NCBI GenBank assembly: GCA_903929755.1
Contig: CAIYVZ010000047.1
Location: forward strand, 1-41,375
Reading direction: 5' to 3'
Origin: an uncultured Acidobacteriia bacterium
GTDB taxonomy: Bacteria; Acidobacteriota; Terriglobia; Bryobacterales; Bryobacteraceae
Length of the DNA stretch: 41,375 nucleotides
The position numbers and the translations under genes are program-made. Position 1 is the first letter of the stretch. Each line of letters begins with the position of its first letter. A model generated the notes under the pieces. That model ran no database searches and had not been told where the DNA came from. It saw nothing but the letters and a program-made list of their open reading frames with translations. Shown one piece after another: positions 16,956 to 24,565 of the stretch.

Positions 16956-17347
16956 ACACCGAAGAATTGAAACGCTTTGTCGCGCTCGAAGAGCAGCGGC
17001 ATCGACTCGAAACCGAAATCGACACGATCAAGGCGGAAGCCGCGGAACTCGAGGGTCGGCTGTTGCCGCAATTCGAGCAAAGCGGCACCGAGCGCATCGC
17101 CATCGACGGCCGCACCGTTTACGTGGAACGGAAGCTGTGGGCGAAGCCGAAAGACGGCGACAAGCCCGCCGTCTGCAAAGCCCTGAAGCGTTGCCGCCTC
17201 GGCGACTACGTGGAAGAGACTTTCAACACAAATTCCCTCAGCGCCTATATCAGGGAACTGGACCGGGAAAACAAGCCCCTCGCGCCTTCGCTCGCGGCGG
17301 TGCTCGATGTCAGCGAAGTTTTCAAGCTCAGAACAAGGAGAAGCTAA
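16952..17347 (+). CDS. Coiled-coil phage protein of replication module
   Basis: A 131-residue protein whose N-terminal 40 residues form a probable coiled coil (LKRFVALEEQRHRLETEIDTIKAEAAELEGRL in pattern), followed by a small mixed domain (IAIDGRTVYVERKLWAK...ALKRCRLGDYVEETFNTNSLSAYI). Proteins with this outline are often found next to phage SNF2 helicases and primases, but I know of no assigned function. It overlaps the helicase by ATGA, and the next gene starts 3 nt after its stop, which argues for shared expression. Confidence 0.7.
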   Translation: MNTEELKRFVALEEQRHRLETEIDTIKAEAAELEGRLLPQFEQSGTERIAIDGRTVYVERKLWAKPKDGDKPAVCKALKRCRLGDYVEETFNTNSLSAYIRELDRENKPLAPSLAAVLDVSEVFKLRTRRS

Positions 17348-17349
17348 CT

Positions 17350-18099
17350 ATGCCAACGAAAGAAATCGCCAAAACAGAAACCGCCGTCAGCCCCTTCGTG
17401 ATCTTCCGGACCGAACTTTCCGAGATCCGCGAAGCCATGACCACCAACGTCGGAGACACCGGCCTCACCGCCGGGGACTTCGAGCGCATCAAAGTTCCCG
17501 CCGGCGGAGGAACCGCCTGGAGCGTGCAGGGCCTCGACGGTGAGGAGATGGTAAAGGAACTCACCGGGATCATCATCGCGTGGCGCGACACTCGCGCTTA
17601 CTGGGCCATGTCGATGGAGGAGTCGGACGGCAGCATGCCGCCGGACTGCTCCTCGGTAGACGCCCGCACCGGGACAGGCAAGCCCGGCGGCGATTGCCAG
17701 AAATGCCCGCTCTCGCAATTCGGCAGTGACCCGAAGGGTGAAGGTCAGGCCTGCAAGATGATCCGGCAGTTGTTTCTGATCCGTGAGGACAACCTGCTGC
17801 CGGAAATCGTCAACCTGCCGCCGAGTTCGGTCAAACCAGAGCGCCAGTACCTTCTGCGCCTCGCTTCGAAGGGCGTGCCCTGCCACAGCCTGATCACGAA
17901 GATCGCTCTCGAAAAAACGAAGAACGGCCAGGGCATCGTCTATTCGAAAGCCGCACTGACCTCGGGCGGGCGATTGAGTCCGGAGCAGGCGCAGCGCGCC
18001 AAGCAGTACGCGGCGATGATCGATCCGTTCCTGAAATCGGCGGCGGCGATCCCGCGGGCCTCTGAATTGGGCAACACGGCAGACGGCGAGGTTATCTAA
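17350..18099 (+). CDS. Four-cysteine phage protein, possibly DNA-binding
   Basis: A 249-residue protein of unknown function. A cysteine cluster with spacing C-x15-C-x2-C-x15-C lies near residues 99-134 (PPDCSS...GGDCQKCPL...QACKM) and could hold zinc or an iron-sulfur cluster. The rest is mixed alpha/beta with IRQLFLIREDNLLPEIVNLPPSSV and a C-terminal segment SPEQAQRAKQYAAMI. The ATG at 17350 has AAGGAGAA upstream; a longer frame from 17137 lies over the preceding gene and is a shadow. Its place between a helicase partner and the primase suggests a single-strand DNA or replication role, but this is inferred from position. Confidence 0.7.
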   Translation: MPTKEIAKTETAVSPFVIFRTELSEIREAMTTNVGDTGLTAGDFERIKVPAGGGTAWSVQGLDGEEMVKELTGIIIAWRDTRAYWAMSMEESDGSMPPDCSSVDARTGTGKPGGDCQKCPLSQFGSDPKGEGQACKMIRQLFLIREDNLLPEIVNLPPSSVKPERQYLLRLASKGVPCHSLITKIALEKTKNGQGIVYSKAALTSGGRLSPEQAQRAKQYAAMIDPFLKSAAAIPRASELGNTADGEVI

Positions 18100-18124
18100 C
18101 CGGCGTTGGTCAACAAACGGGGGA

Positions 18125-20713
18125 ATGATGGAGGCTGATCAGCAGGCAATCCGGCAGTTTATTGAGCGCGTCCATGGTCCCGAGCCGGAAGGCTGGCTGA
18201 TTCTGTGGACGCGCCAGGACAAGGCGACGGCTGCGTTCAACCTTGCCGAGGACGGCGCGCTGGACCGGGCGGTGGAGTATTGCGCCGCCCGGGCCCCTTC
18301 CTTCGACGTGTACGCCGCCGTCGGGCTCCAGTGCGAAAGGCCTGCCAACATGAGCCGAGGCGCGGAACCCGGCGTATCTGCCCTGCCAGGCTTTTGGGCC
18401 GACGTCGATATCGCCGGCGGCGCGCATAAGGCGCGAGACTTGCCGCCGACCGAGCAGGATGCCCGCAGTCTCATCGATGCCGCGGGCCTTGAACCGACCA
18501 TCATCGTGCACAGCGGCTTCGGGCTTCAGCCTTACTGGCTGCTGCGAGAACCGTGGAGGATCGAGAGCGAAGACGAGCGGCAACGCCTGAAGTCGCTCTC
18601 TTCACGATTCCAGCTGAACCTCCGGCTGCGCGCCAATATGCGCGGCTGGACGCTGGATTCCACGGCGGATCTCTGCCGGGTGCTGCGGGTGCCCGGAACC
18701 TTCAACCACAAAGTTGACGGCGATATCCGGATGGTCACCGCCGAATACGGAGAACACTTCTACAACCTCGATGATTTCGAGGACCTTCTCGCCGGCATCG
18801 AGGATCCCGGTGAAGGCGGCCGGGAGCTGTCCGCGCGTCCCGATCTGCCGCCAGCCAAACTCCCGCCGATCCTCGACGGCTGCGCATGGATGCGCCATTG
18901 CCGCGACGATGCCGCCGCGCTCGCTGAGCCGGAGTGGTACCGGATGCTGACCGTCGTCGCCAGATGCGGGGAACCAGAACGCTGGGCGCACGACCTGAGC
19001 AAGGGCTACCCGCAGTATTCGAAACGGGAAACGCAGCGAAAACTGAAGCAGGCATCGGGCGATAAGGTGGCGCCGGTGACCTGCGGCTACGTCCAGTCGG
19101 ATCTGAACGGCGGGCGGTTCTGCGGGGAGTGTCTGTTCCGCGGCAATATCAACTCGCCCGTCGCGATCGGTAGGATCGAAGGCGTCGACTCCGTGCCCGA
19201 GCCGGAGCCGGAACCGGAAGCCACCCCGCCGGAAGTCTCACCGGCACCGCCGTCACCGGCACCACCGCCCAAGCCGGCCGAGGCCGCCGCAGCCTCGATC
19301 GAGAGATACACCGATCTAGGAAATGCCCGCCGCTACGTCGCCCGGTACCGCGGCACCGTTCTGTTCTGCGACCTGTGGAATCGCTGGCTGATGTGGGACA
19401 ACATGCGGTGGAAAGAAGACCAGAAGCTTGAGGCCAACGCCCGCGCGGCCGACCTGATCCGAAGCCTGTATCCGATGGCAAAGAAGATCAATGATGAAGA
19501 CGAACGAAAGGCTTTCCTCAGCCACCTCGTCAGATCCGAATCGCATCGCTCCCTCGCCGCCATGGTGACGCTGGCGAAGGCGGACCGCACCGTCGCCAGG
19601 GAGCCTGACGACTTCGATAACGATCCGTGGCTCTGCGCGCTCAAGAACGGAACCCTGGATCTGCGGACCGGCAAGCTGAAGCCCCATGACCAGAAAGACA
19701 TGATCACGAAACTCGCGCCGGTCGCCTATGACCCGGCGGCGCGGTGCCCGAACTGGCTGGCCTTCCTGGACATGATCATGCTGGGCCGGAAGAGCCTAAT
19801 CGAGTTTCTGAAGCGTGCCCTCGGTTCCAGCCTCACCGGCATTACCAGCGACAAGGCCATGTTCATCCTTTACGGGCCTGGCGGCGATAACGGCAAATCC
19901 ACCATGGTCGAGGTCATCGAGATGGTTCTTGGCAATTACGCCATGCGGACGCCGGTGGATACGTTTCTCAAAAAGCGCGAGGGCAGCATCCCGAACGACA
20001 TCGCTCGCCTCCGCGGCGCCCGCTTCGTCTGGGCCGCCGAGAACGACCGCGGTGTCCGTCTGGCGGAATCCCTGATCAAGGAAATGACCGGCGGCGACCG
20101 CATGGCGGCGCGCTTCATGCGCGGCGAGTTCTTCGAGTTCATGCCCGCTTTCAAGATCTGGCTCGCGACGAATCATAAGCCCGTCATTCGCGGAGACGCG
20201 GCCATCTGGCGGCGCCTGAAATTGGTCCCCTTCGACTACGTCATCACCAAAGACAAGCAGATGAAGCGCCACGAGGTGATGGCGATGTTCCGCTCGGAAC
20301 TGCCGGGCATTCTCAACTGGGCCATCGAAGGTTGCCTCGAATGGCAGCGGGACGGGCTGGGTGTACCGGACGAAGTCATCAAGGCGACCCAGGAGTACGA
20401 AGCCGAGCAGGACACCTTCTCGATGTTCCTGGAAGAGAAATGCGTGCGGGCCCCCAATGCGCGGGTACTGTCGCTGGCGCTTTACCGCGACTACAAGAGT
20501 TGGGCGGAAGAGCGTGGCGAGACGCCTCCCAGCCACAAAACCTTTGCGTCCCTGATGAGCGAGCGGGGGTTCGCCAAATCGAAAACCATGAAGGGCGCGC
20601 TCTATTCCGGCATCGGTTTGCGCACCGAAGACCACTACGATACGCCGAAGCTGCCGCTCTCAGCACCGGGGCAATCACGCTTCAAAAACGACGATGACGG
20701 CGAGGAGGTTTAG
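18125..20713 (+). CDS. PrimPol-SF3 helicase replication protein
   Basis: An 862-residue replicase that probably melts and primes the phage origin. The N-terminal half looks like an archaeo-eukaryotic-type primase: FWADVDIAGG (the D-x-D metal site near residue 90), HSGFGLQPYWLL (near 138-149) and a later RVPGTFNHK (near 189-197). A Pro/Glu-rich linker follows near residues 360-395. The C-terminal half is a D5/SF3 helicase with Walker A GPGGDNGKST (near 584-593) and WAAENDRG, KIWLATNHKPVIRG as further SF3 motifs, then a C-terminal winged-helix region. The ribosome site GGGGGA is very close to the first ATG (18125), so translation may begin at the second, 18128. Directly behind it lies a repeat cluster resembling an origin. 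Confidence 0.92.
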   Translation: MMEADQQAIRQFIERVHGPEPEGWLILWTRQDKATAAFNLAEDGALDRAVEYCAARAPSFDVYAAVGLQCERPANMSRGAEPGVSALPGFWADVDIAGGAHKARDLPPTEQDARSLIDAAGLEPTIIVHSGFGLQPYWLLREPWRIESEDERQRLKSLSSRFQLNLRLRANMRGWTLDSTADLCRVLRVPGTFNHKVDGDIRMVTAEYGEHFYNLDDFEDLLAGIEDPGEGGRELSARPDLPPAKLPPILDGCAWMRHCRDDAAALAEPEWYRMLTVVARCGEPERWAHDLSKGYPQYSKRETQRKLKQASGDKVAPVTCGYVQSDLNGGRFCGECLFRGNINSPVAIGRIEGVDSVPEPEPEPEATPPEVSPAPPSPAPPPKPAEAAAASIERYTDLGNARRYVARYRGTVLFCDLWNRWLMWDNMRWKEDQKLEANARAADLIRSLYPMAKKINDEDERKAFLSHLVRSESHRSLAAMVTLAKADRTVAREPDDFDNDPWLCALKNGTLDLRTGKLKPHDQKDMITKLAPVAYDPAARCPNWLAFLDMIMLGRKSLIEFLKRALGSSLTGITSDKAMFILYGPGGDNGKSTMVEVIEMVLGNYAMRTPVDTFLKKREGSIPNDIARLRGARFVWAAENDRGVRLAESLIKEMTGGDRMAARFMRGEFFEFMPAFKIWLATNHKPVIRGDAAIWRRLKLVPFDYVITKDKQMKRHEVMAMFRSELPGILNWAIEGCLEWQRDGLGVPDEVIKATQEYEAEQDTFSMFLEEKCVRAPNARVLSLALYRDYKSWAEERGETPPSHKTFASLMSERGFAKSKTMKGALYSGIGLRTEDHYDTPKLPLSAPGQSRFKNDDDGEEV

Positions 20714-20899
20714 GAATAACCCGTCATGCCCCTTTCCTTAAGTCTTTTAGATTCAGTAAACGCATATGACAGATGACGGGTTATGACGGATTCTCCGTAT
20801 TATCGGCTTCCCGCGCACGCGCAGGCGCGCATTCGCGGCGGATATGCAAAAACCCGTCATAACCCGTCATTTGCCCCAACCCGTCATGGGAGGACCGCA
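20714..20899. repeat. Iteron cluster, candidate replication origin
   Basis: The 10-mer AACCCGTCAT occurs five times in this 186-bp non-coding gap: direct copies at 20718-20727, 20851-20860, 20861-20870 and 20878-20887, and one inverted copy at 20773-20782. A partial inverted copy, ATGACGG, follows at 20783-20789. Two copies are exactly in tandem. An AT-rich stretch (about 20730-20770) lies between the first two and could be the unwinding region. Placement right behind the PrimPol-helicase gene fits an iteron-type origin bound by a phage protein. The last copy ends 12 nt before the next start codon, so binding could also regulate that gene. Confidence 0.68.
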
Positions 20900-21334
20900 A
20901 TGGAAATTGAAGCCGTCATCGATCAACTGAACGAGGCAGGTGTTTCGGTCTGGCTCGACTCCGAAGAAAAGCTGCGCATCGACAAAGACGCTCCGTCCGA
21001 GTTGAAGGAACTTGTCCGCGAGCACAAACAGGCGCTGATCGAGATAAAGGCCGCGGTCTGGCTGATGAATGCCGCGGGCATCCGCATCATCCGGCTCCCG
21101 CTCGGCCATCTCGCGCTTGCATACCGGCTGGGGAGCGACCTCGAACCGATTCGCCGGGCGATGAAGGTTCTGGGCAAGGAAGCGATGCCGCTCGTGATCA
21201 ACGACGAAGGTTTGCGCTCCATGACGTGGGACGAGTGGAAATTGCGCCGGCCTGTTAGCAGGATCGCCGTATCGCCTCCGGAACGTCAGTCTCACCCGGA
21301 ACAGAAACCCCTGTTCGGGAGGAAAACGGCGTGA
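20900..21334 (+). CDS. TubC-docking-like small protein
   Basis: A 144-residue protein whose N-terminal half (AVIDQLNEAGVSVWLDSEEKL...ELKELVREHKQALIEIKAAV) resembles the TubC N-terminal docking domain, also seen in phage replication regions. The second half (GIRIIRLPLGHLALAYRLG) is uncharacterised. The start at 20900 has GGGAGG 6 nt upstream; a longer frame from 20783 would run through the iteron repeats and is rejected. It overlaps the next gene by GTGA and presumably assists replication, either as a primase-helicase partner or in origin control. Confidence 0.7.
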   Translation: MEIEAVIDQLNEAGVSVWLDSEEKLRIDKDAPSELKELVREHKQALIEIKAAVWLMNAAGIRIIRLPLGHLALAYRLGSDLEPIRRAMKVLGKEAMPLVINDEGLRSMTWDEWKLRRPVSRIAVSPPERQSHPEQKPLFGRKTA

Positions 21335-21627
21335 CAAACGAGAGTTCAATTGTGAAAGCGATCCTTCGCTATCTGAACTCGCTTCCCGGTTGTCTCGCGC
21401 GGAAACGCTGGGGCGGCGGGATGGGTGTTGCCGGTGAGCCGGATATCGACGCATGTTTCCGGGGCCGCAGCCTGCAACTCGAGGTGAAACGTCCCGGCGA
21501 GAAACCAACGCTCCTGCAACTGAAGCGACTCGAACAGTGGCGGGAGGCTGGCGCGCTCGTCGGCGTCGTCACCAGCGTGGCCGAAGTCAAAGAACTTTTG
21601 GCCTGTGCGTGCGCGCCGCCAAAATAG
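21331..21627 (+). CDS. VRR-NUC domain nuclease
   Basis: A compact 98-residue VRR-NUC (PD-D/ExK) nuclease of phage type. Visible active-site features are GEPDIDACFRG (Asp in the first motif near residues 35-40) and LQLEVKRPGEKPTLLQLKRLEQW, giving the E-x-K motif near residues 50-52 and the Q helix. VRR-NUC proteins act on branched or virus DNA and are typical of replication modules. It begins with GTG in a GTGA overlap behind GGGAGGA, and is the last gene of this coupled set. Confidence 0.87.
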   Translation: MTNESSIVKAILRYLNSLPGCLARKRWGGGMGVAGEPDIDACFRGRSLQLEVKRPGEKPTLLQLKRLEQWREAGALVGVVTSVAEVKELLACACAPPK

Positions 21628-21632
21628 TCCGA

Positions 21633-21708
21633 CAAGTTTTTCCGCAGCCGCGAGTATTAGTAGGAGAAGGCTCTGTTCGGGAAGTTAGCGCGAAGCGCCC
21701 CTTCCGAA
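21633..21708 (+). promoter_or_regulatory. Promoter-like element, copy 2, with strong hairpin
   Basis: CAAGTTTT (21633-21640), 11 bases, then GAGTATTAGT (21652-21661), the same blocks and spacing as at 5735-5763. A stable hairpin follows at 21676-21708: TTCGG-G-AAG pairs with CTTCCGAA around an inner GCGC-GAA-GCGC stem. No T-run follows on the plus strand, so it is not a plain terminator. It may be the 5' leader of the next transcript. Function is inferred. Confidence 0.42.
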
Positions 21709-21796
21709 AGAAACTCTTCTTCAGCCATCGATCACCGAGAGACGGGACTCTCGAAACAACTCTCTCCCTTTCTTGCTGTACCAGAAGTGCGTCCAG

Positions 21797-22132
21797 ATGA
21801 AGCCCGCCGATCAAATCCCCTACTACGCACCCGATGGCACGTCGCGCGGCTTCCGTTCGCTGGAAGCCGCTAATCTCCTGATCGCAGCCAATCTGGTGAA
21901 CCCATCGTACGGCCGCAAGGGGCATTTGAAAGCAATTTGGGCACCAAAGGAAGACGGCAGCAGCGCCGTCGATGCAAATACCAAGACCGGCACTCGCTAC
22001 AGCGTTCTCGAAAACCTCGAACATGGTCGCTGCTGGAAACTGCGGCGACTCGAACGCCGTGACGAAGACGGTGTTCCGGTCAGCACTCGGGGCATATTCC
22101 TTCAGGTCGTCACAGATTGTCTGGTGCCGTGA
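21797..22132 (+). CDS. Hypothetical protein
   Basis: A 111-residue protein of unknown function. The first third (IPYYAPDGTSRGFRSLEAANLLIAANLVNPSYGRKGHLKAIW) is mixed and the rest is basic and strand-rich (RYSVLENLEHGRCWKLRRLERRD). The ATG at 21797 is preferred because the alternative TTG at 21773 has no ribosome site, although neither start is strong. It ends in a GTGA overlap with a small gene, and it is the first gene behind the promoter-like element and hairpin, so its translation could be controlled by that leader. Confidence 0.66.
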   Translation: MKPADQIPYYAPDGTSRGFRSLEAANLLIAANLVNPSYGRKGHLKAIWAPKEDGSSAVDANTKTGTRYSVLENLEHGRCWKLRRLERRDEDGVPVSTRGIFLQVVTDCLVP

Positions 22133-22278
22133 AAACCAGCCGGAAGCAGAAAGGCGGAAGGTTCGTGGCATGGGCGCGAGGCGCGTTCACTCAGCGGGAA
22201 GCGAAGTTGCCCGCCATCAGGAAGCCGGCAGATAGTTCACCAGCGGTTCCGAAGGCTGCCCTAAGCAGGGTCCAATGA
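22129..22278 (+). CDS. Small basic protein coupled to both neighbours
   Basis: A 49-codon gene with four-base overlaps at both ends: it starts with GTG inside GTGA (22129-22132), and its TGA lies in ATGA at the start of the next gene (22275-22278). The product is strongly basic (MKTSRKQKGGRFVAWARGAF at the N-terminus) and rich in Pro and Ala toward the end (SSPAVPKAALSRV). The precise fit between two genes is good evidence that it is real. The function is unknown. Confidence 0.6.
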   Translation: MKTSRKQKGGRFVAWARGAFTQREAKLPAIRKPADSSPAVPKAALSRVQ

Positions 22279-23021
22279 CAGAGCAAACCCACCACTGGCT
22301 CCGCACGTTGGTCTGGGTTTCAGTGGCAGGCGTGATCGCGTGGCGACTGGGAGATGCGATCCGCGAAAGCTCTGCCACCCAGGGCGAAAGAATCATTGCA
22401 GCCGTCAACAGACAGGGCGGGGTTCTGAAGACCGCAGTCGTCGATGCCGTAAATTCCGCGAAGGCCGGCATTGGATCGCAGATCACGAAGGTGACCGATC
22501 CGCTTGCCGTCACGGTCAAAGCGTATGGTCGGCTGGCGGATGTGGCCACCCAAAAAGTCGACGCCTTCGATGTTCCCGGCGCTGTGGCGGCTGTACGGGA
22601 CCCACTCGCCACCACGGCTGAGGCGATTACCGCCACAACCAGAGATCTGCACGATGAACGCGTTTTTGAAAAGTTCGGCAACGCTGCGGCCAGCGTAAGT
22701 GCTCTCGGCGATGCGCTGGCTCCGGAGTCCGCACAAATCACCGCCGGCGCAGTTGCAGCCATGAAACCGATCCAGACGAGCGCCGAACAAGTCTCGGCGG
22801 CGCTGCCGGATTTCGTGGACTGCTACCGCGACGGATTCGGTAATCCGGACTGCCTGCAGGCGCGCTGGGCGGAGAGTTCACGGTCAATCACCCGCATCGC
22901 AGATGCAATCGATAAATGGATCGAGCGCCTCACTGCGCCGCCATCTCTCAAGGCGCAGATCAAGGCATGGGTCCAACTCATCCTCGGGCTCGGCGCGCGA
23001 ATCGGCGCCGGGGCTTTGTGA
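22275..23021 (+). CDS. Membrane-anchored hypothetical protein
   Basis: A 248-residue protein with one N-terminal hydrophobic segment (LRTLVWVSVAGVIAWRLGDA, residues 9-28) and a long Ala/Thr/Val-rich helical body. Repeated small-residue helices (TAVVDAVNSAKAGIGSQI, TTAEAITATTRDL) suggest a coiled-coil or channel-like structure. It starts with ATG in an ATGA overlap with the small basic gene. Size and single anchor might suit a tail-chaperone, lysis or superinfection-exclusion protein, but I recognise no family. Its neighbours are also small, membrane-prone genes. Confidence 0.68.
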   Translation: MTEQTHHWLRTLVWVSVAGVIAWRLGDAIRESSATQGERIIAAVNRQGGVLKTAVVDAVNSAKAGIGSQITKVTDPLAVTVKAYGRLADVATQKVDAFDVPGAVAAVRDPLATTAEAITATTRDLHDERVFEKFGNAAASVSALGDALAPESAQITAGAVAAMKPIQTSAEQVSAALPDFVDCYRDGFGNPDCLQARWAESSRSITRIADAIDKWIERLTAPPSLKAQIKAWVQLILGLGARIGAGAL

Positions 23022-23061
23022 CGATTTCGAAGCACGATTTGAAACGAAAGAAAGGAAAGCC

Positions 23062-23397
23062 ATGAATCCCGATCTCATCACCGCACTCAACGCGGCATTT
23101 ACGAAATTCGAGGGCACTCTCACTCAGACAGCCTCCGACACCAATACTCTCAATGGTCTTCAGCAGACCGATACCGACGCGCAGGCAGCCATTGCGGCGG
23201 CCAAGGCGAAGGTCGATGCCGCCGTGCAGGCTCAGCTTGCAACGGCTGATGCACTCACCAAGCAGCAGGCCGCTATCACGGCGGACAACGTGCAGACCGG
23301 TCAGGCCGCCAAGGAACTGTCGGATGCGGCACTTGCCATCAGCGTTGCCCTGCTGACTCCTCCCACGGTTCCCGCCGTCCCCACGCCGGCGCAGTGA
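23062..23397 (+). CDS. Ala/Gln/Thr-rich helical protein
   Basis: A 111-residue protein that is nearly all helix and rich in Ala, Thr, Asp and Gln, with no membrane segment. Segments such as LQQTDTDAQAAIAAAKAKVD and ALTKQQAAITADNVQTGQAA are typical of long coiled coils. The tail is Pro-rich (TPPTVPAVPTPAQ). The start at 23062 has AAAGGAAAG upstream; a longer frame from 22903 overlaps the preceding gene and is a shadow. It may be structural or part of an anchored complex with its neighbour. Confidence 0.66.
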   Translation: MNPDLITALNAAFTKFEGTLTQTASDTNTLNGLQQTDTDAQAAIAAAKAKVDAAVQAQLATADALTKQQAAITADNVQTGQAAKELSDAALAISVALLTPPTVPAVPTPAQ

Positions 23398-23422
23398 ATT
23401 CCCCCGACCTTTAACCCAAGAC

Positions 23423-23441
23423 GGGGCGGCTCCACCGCCCC
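23423..23441. other. GC-rich hairpin between small genes
   Basis: GGGGCGG-CTCCA-CCGCCCC forms a seven-pair perfect stem with a five-base loop in the 72-bp gap between two plus-strand genes. No T-run follows, so it is not a standard intrinsic terminator. It could protect RNA ends or separate expression levels. Confidence 0.5.
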
Positions 23442-23469
23442 GCAACTTTCCAAAACGGAGATCAACACA

Positions 23470-23745
23470 ATGAATAAATTCATCACCATCCTGAAGCTGT
23501 TCCCTCTCGTTCTCAGCGCCGTCAAGGCGGTCGAAGAGTCCGTCCCTCTGCCTTCGCAGGGCAAGGCGAAACTCGACCTGGTCCTGAACGTGGTCCAGCA
23601 GGCTTACGAAGGCTCGACCGAACTGTCGCAGTCGTTCTCGTGGGACAAGCTGGTCGCGGTCGTCGTGCCGATGATCGGAAATATCGTCAACGCACACAAT
23701 GCGCTCGGCCTGTTCTCCAAGTCCGCTCCGGCCACAGCCGCCTGA
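23470..23745 (+). CDS. Small hydrophobic-helix protein
   Basis: A 91-residue protein with a moderately hydrophobic N-terminus (KFITILKLFPLVLSAVKAV) and a second hydrophobic segment (LVAVVVPMIGNIVNAHNALGLF). The middle is helical and polar. The start follows CGGAG 9 nt upstream. Two hydrophobic segments in a small protein placed near other membrane-type genes could mean a holin-like protein, although the segments are weak for full membrane spans. No family is recognised. Confidence 0.62.
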   Translation: MNKFITILKLFPLVLSAVKAVEESVPLPSQGKAKLDLVLNVVQQAYEGSTELSQSFSWDKLVAVVVPMIGNIVNAHNALGLFSKSAPATAA

Positions 23746-23766
23746 ATCGCACGGTGCCGCCGTGAA

Positions 23767-23895
23767 TTGGCGGCCATCGAGGCAGAGATCCGCAACGGCA
23801 ATCCCGAGCTGGAGGGTCTCTGCCTCGCTCTGGCCGACTGGTCGGCAGAGCTACGAATACTTGAAGGACGGTCACCGTGGACGAACAAATACTGA
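23767..23895 (+). CDS. Possible 42-residue helical protein (TTG start)
   Basis: Directly after the stop of the preceding gene (23743-23745) the same frame stays open for 49 codons. A product beginning at TTG 23767 reads as a coherent acidic helix (LAAIEAEIRNGNPELEGLCL, then ADWSAELRILEG) and overlaps the start of the next gene by 19 nt. There is no ATG and no clear ribosome site. It could be a small gene or a readthrough tail of the previous protein; both are weakly supported. Confidence 0.33.
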   Translation: MAAIEAEIRNGNPELEGLCLALADWSAELRILEGRSPWTNKY

Positions 23896-24134
23896 GAATC
23901 ATCATCCCGGCCGCCGGCCTCATCTCCGGACTGATCGGTGCCTACGTCGGTCTTCAGAACCGTGCGCTACTTGCCGAGGTACGCAAGGAACTCGCGGAAC
24001 TGGAGAACAGGATCATTCTGCGGATCAACGGCACTTACGTCCGCACTGCGGAAGGGAAGCTGCGCGATGAGAATATGCATGCGCGGATCGATCTGCTGGC
24101 GGCCGAGGTGCGGAACCACAATGCGCACCCGTAA
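23877..24134 (+). CDS. Small membrane protein with coiled coil
   Basis: An 85-residue protein with one membrane segment (LRIIIPAAGLISGLIGAYVG, residues 6-25) followed by a polar helix (LLAEVRKELAELENRIILRI) and a second helical part. This plan, one anchor plus a coiled coil, is seen in phage holin-type and spanin-like proteins, but no specific family fits. GTG starts it and the stop overlaps the next ATG by one base (TAATG). It lies just before the HNH-terminase genes. Confidence 0.64.
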   Translation: MDEQILRIIIPAAGLISGLIGAYVGLQNRALLAEVRKELAELENRIILRINGTYVRTAEGKLRDENMHARIDLLAAEVRNHNAHP

Positions 24135-24565
24135 TGCCAGCCGCACCCATGCGCCCCTGCCGCTCGCCGGGCTGCCGGGCACTCTGCGACGAGGGTCCAT
24201 ACTGTGCGGAGCATCGGCGGCAGCCGGACAGCCCGAGAGGAAAGACGGCGCAACGGGGTTACGACCGTGATCACCGACGGCTGCGGGTTCTCTGTTTCCA
24301 GCGCGACGCGTGGCGCTGTGTCGATTGCGGCTGGGAACCGGACATCGTGACGGACTGCCGCCGGTTCGAACTGGGTGACCCACCGGTTGAGAAGGTGCTG
24401 CTGGAACTTCGGCAGCGGTTCAGCCGCGGGGAGCGGTACTTACATGCCGACCACCGGACTCCGATCGCGATCCGGCCAGACCTGAGGTTGGTTCTGGACA
24501 ACCTTCAGACGCTTTGCGACCGCTGCCACAACCGGAAGACCCGGCGAGAGATGGATGGGGGGTAG
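24134..24565 (+). CDS. HNH endonuclease beside the terminase
   Basis: A 143-residue HNH nuclease. Zinc-binding cysteines appear as CRSPGCRALCDEGPYC at the N-terminus. The HNH core is LHADHRTPI (first His pair), DNLQTLCDRCHNRKT (Asn, C-x2-C and final His) at residues 107-138. In HK97-type phages an HNH protein encoded beside the terminase is needed with it for cutting at the packaging site. Its position 188 nt upstream of the small terminase fits that role. The start overlaps the previous stop by one base. Confidence 0.9.
   Translation: MPAAPMRPCRSPGCRALCDEGPYCAEHRRQPDSPRGKTAQRGYDRDHRRLRVLCFQRDAWRCVDCGWEPDIVTDCRRFELGDPPVEKVLLELRQRFSRGERYLHADHRTPIAIRPDLRLVLDNLQTLCDRCHNRKTRREMDGG

Noticed and set aside
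21628-21796. The 21676-21708 hairpin as a terminator of the replication operon
   Set aside because: The stem is strong but is followed by a purine-rich segment, not T; it fits better as a leader structure behind the promoter-like element.
23423-23441. The GC-rich hairpin as an intrinsic terminator
   Set aside because: No T-run follows on either strand in the right place.
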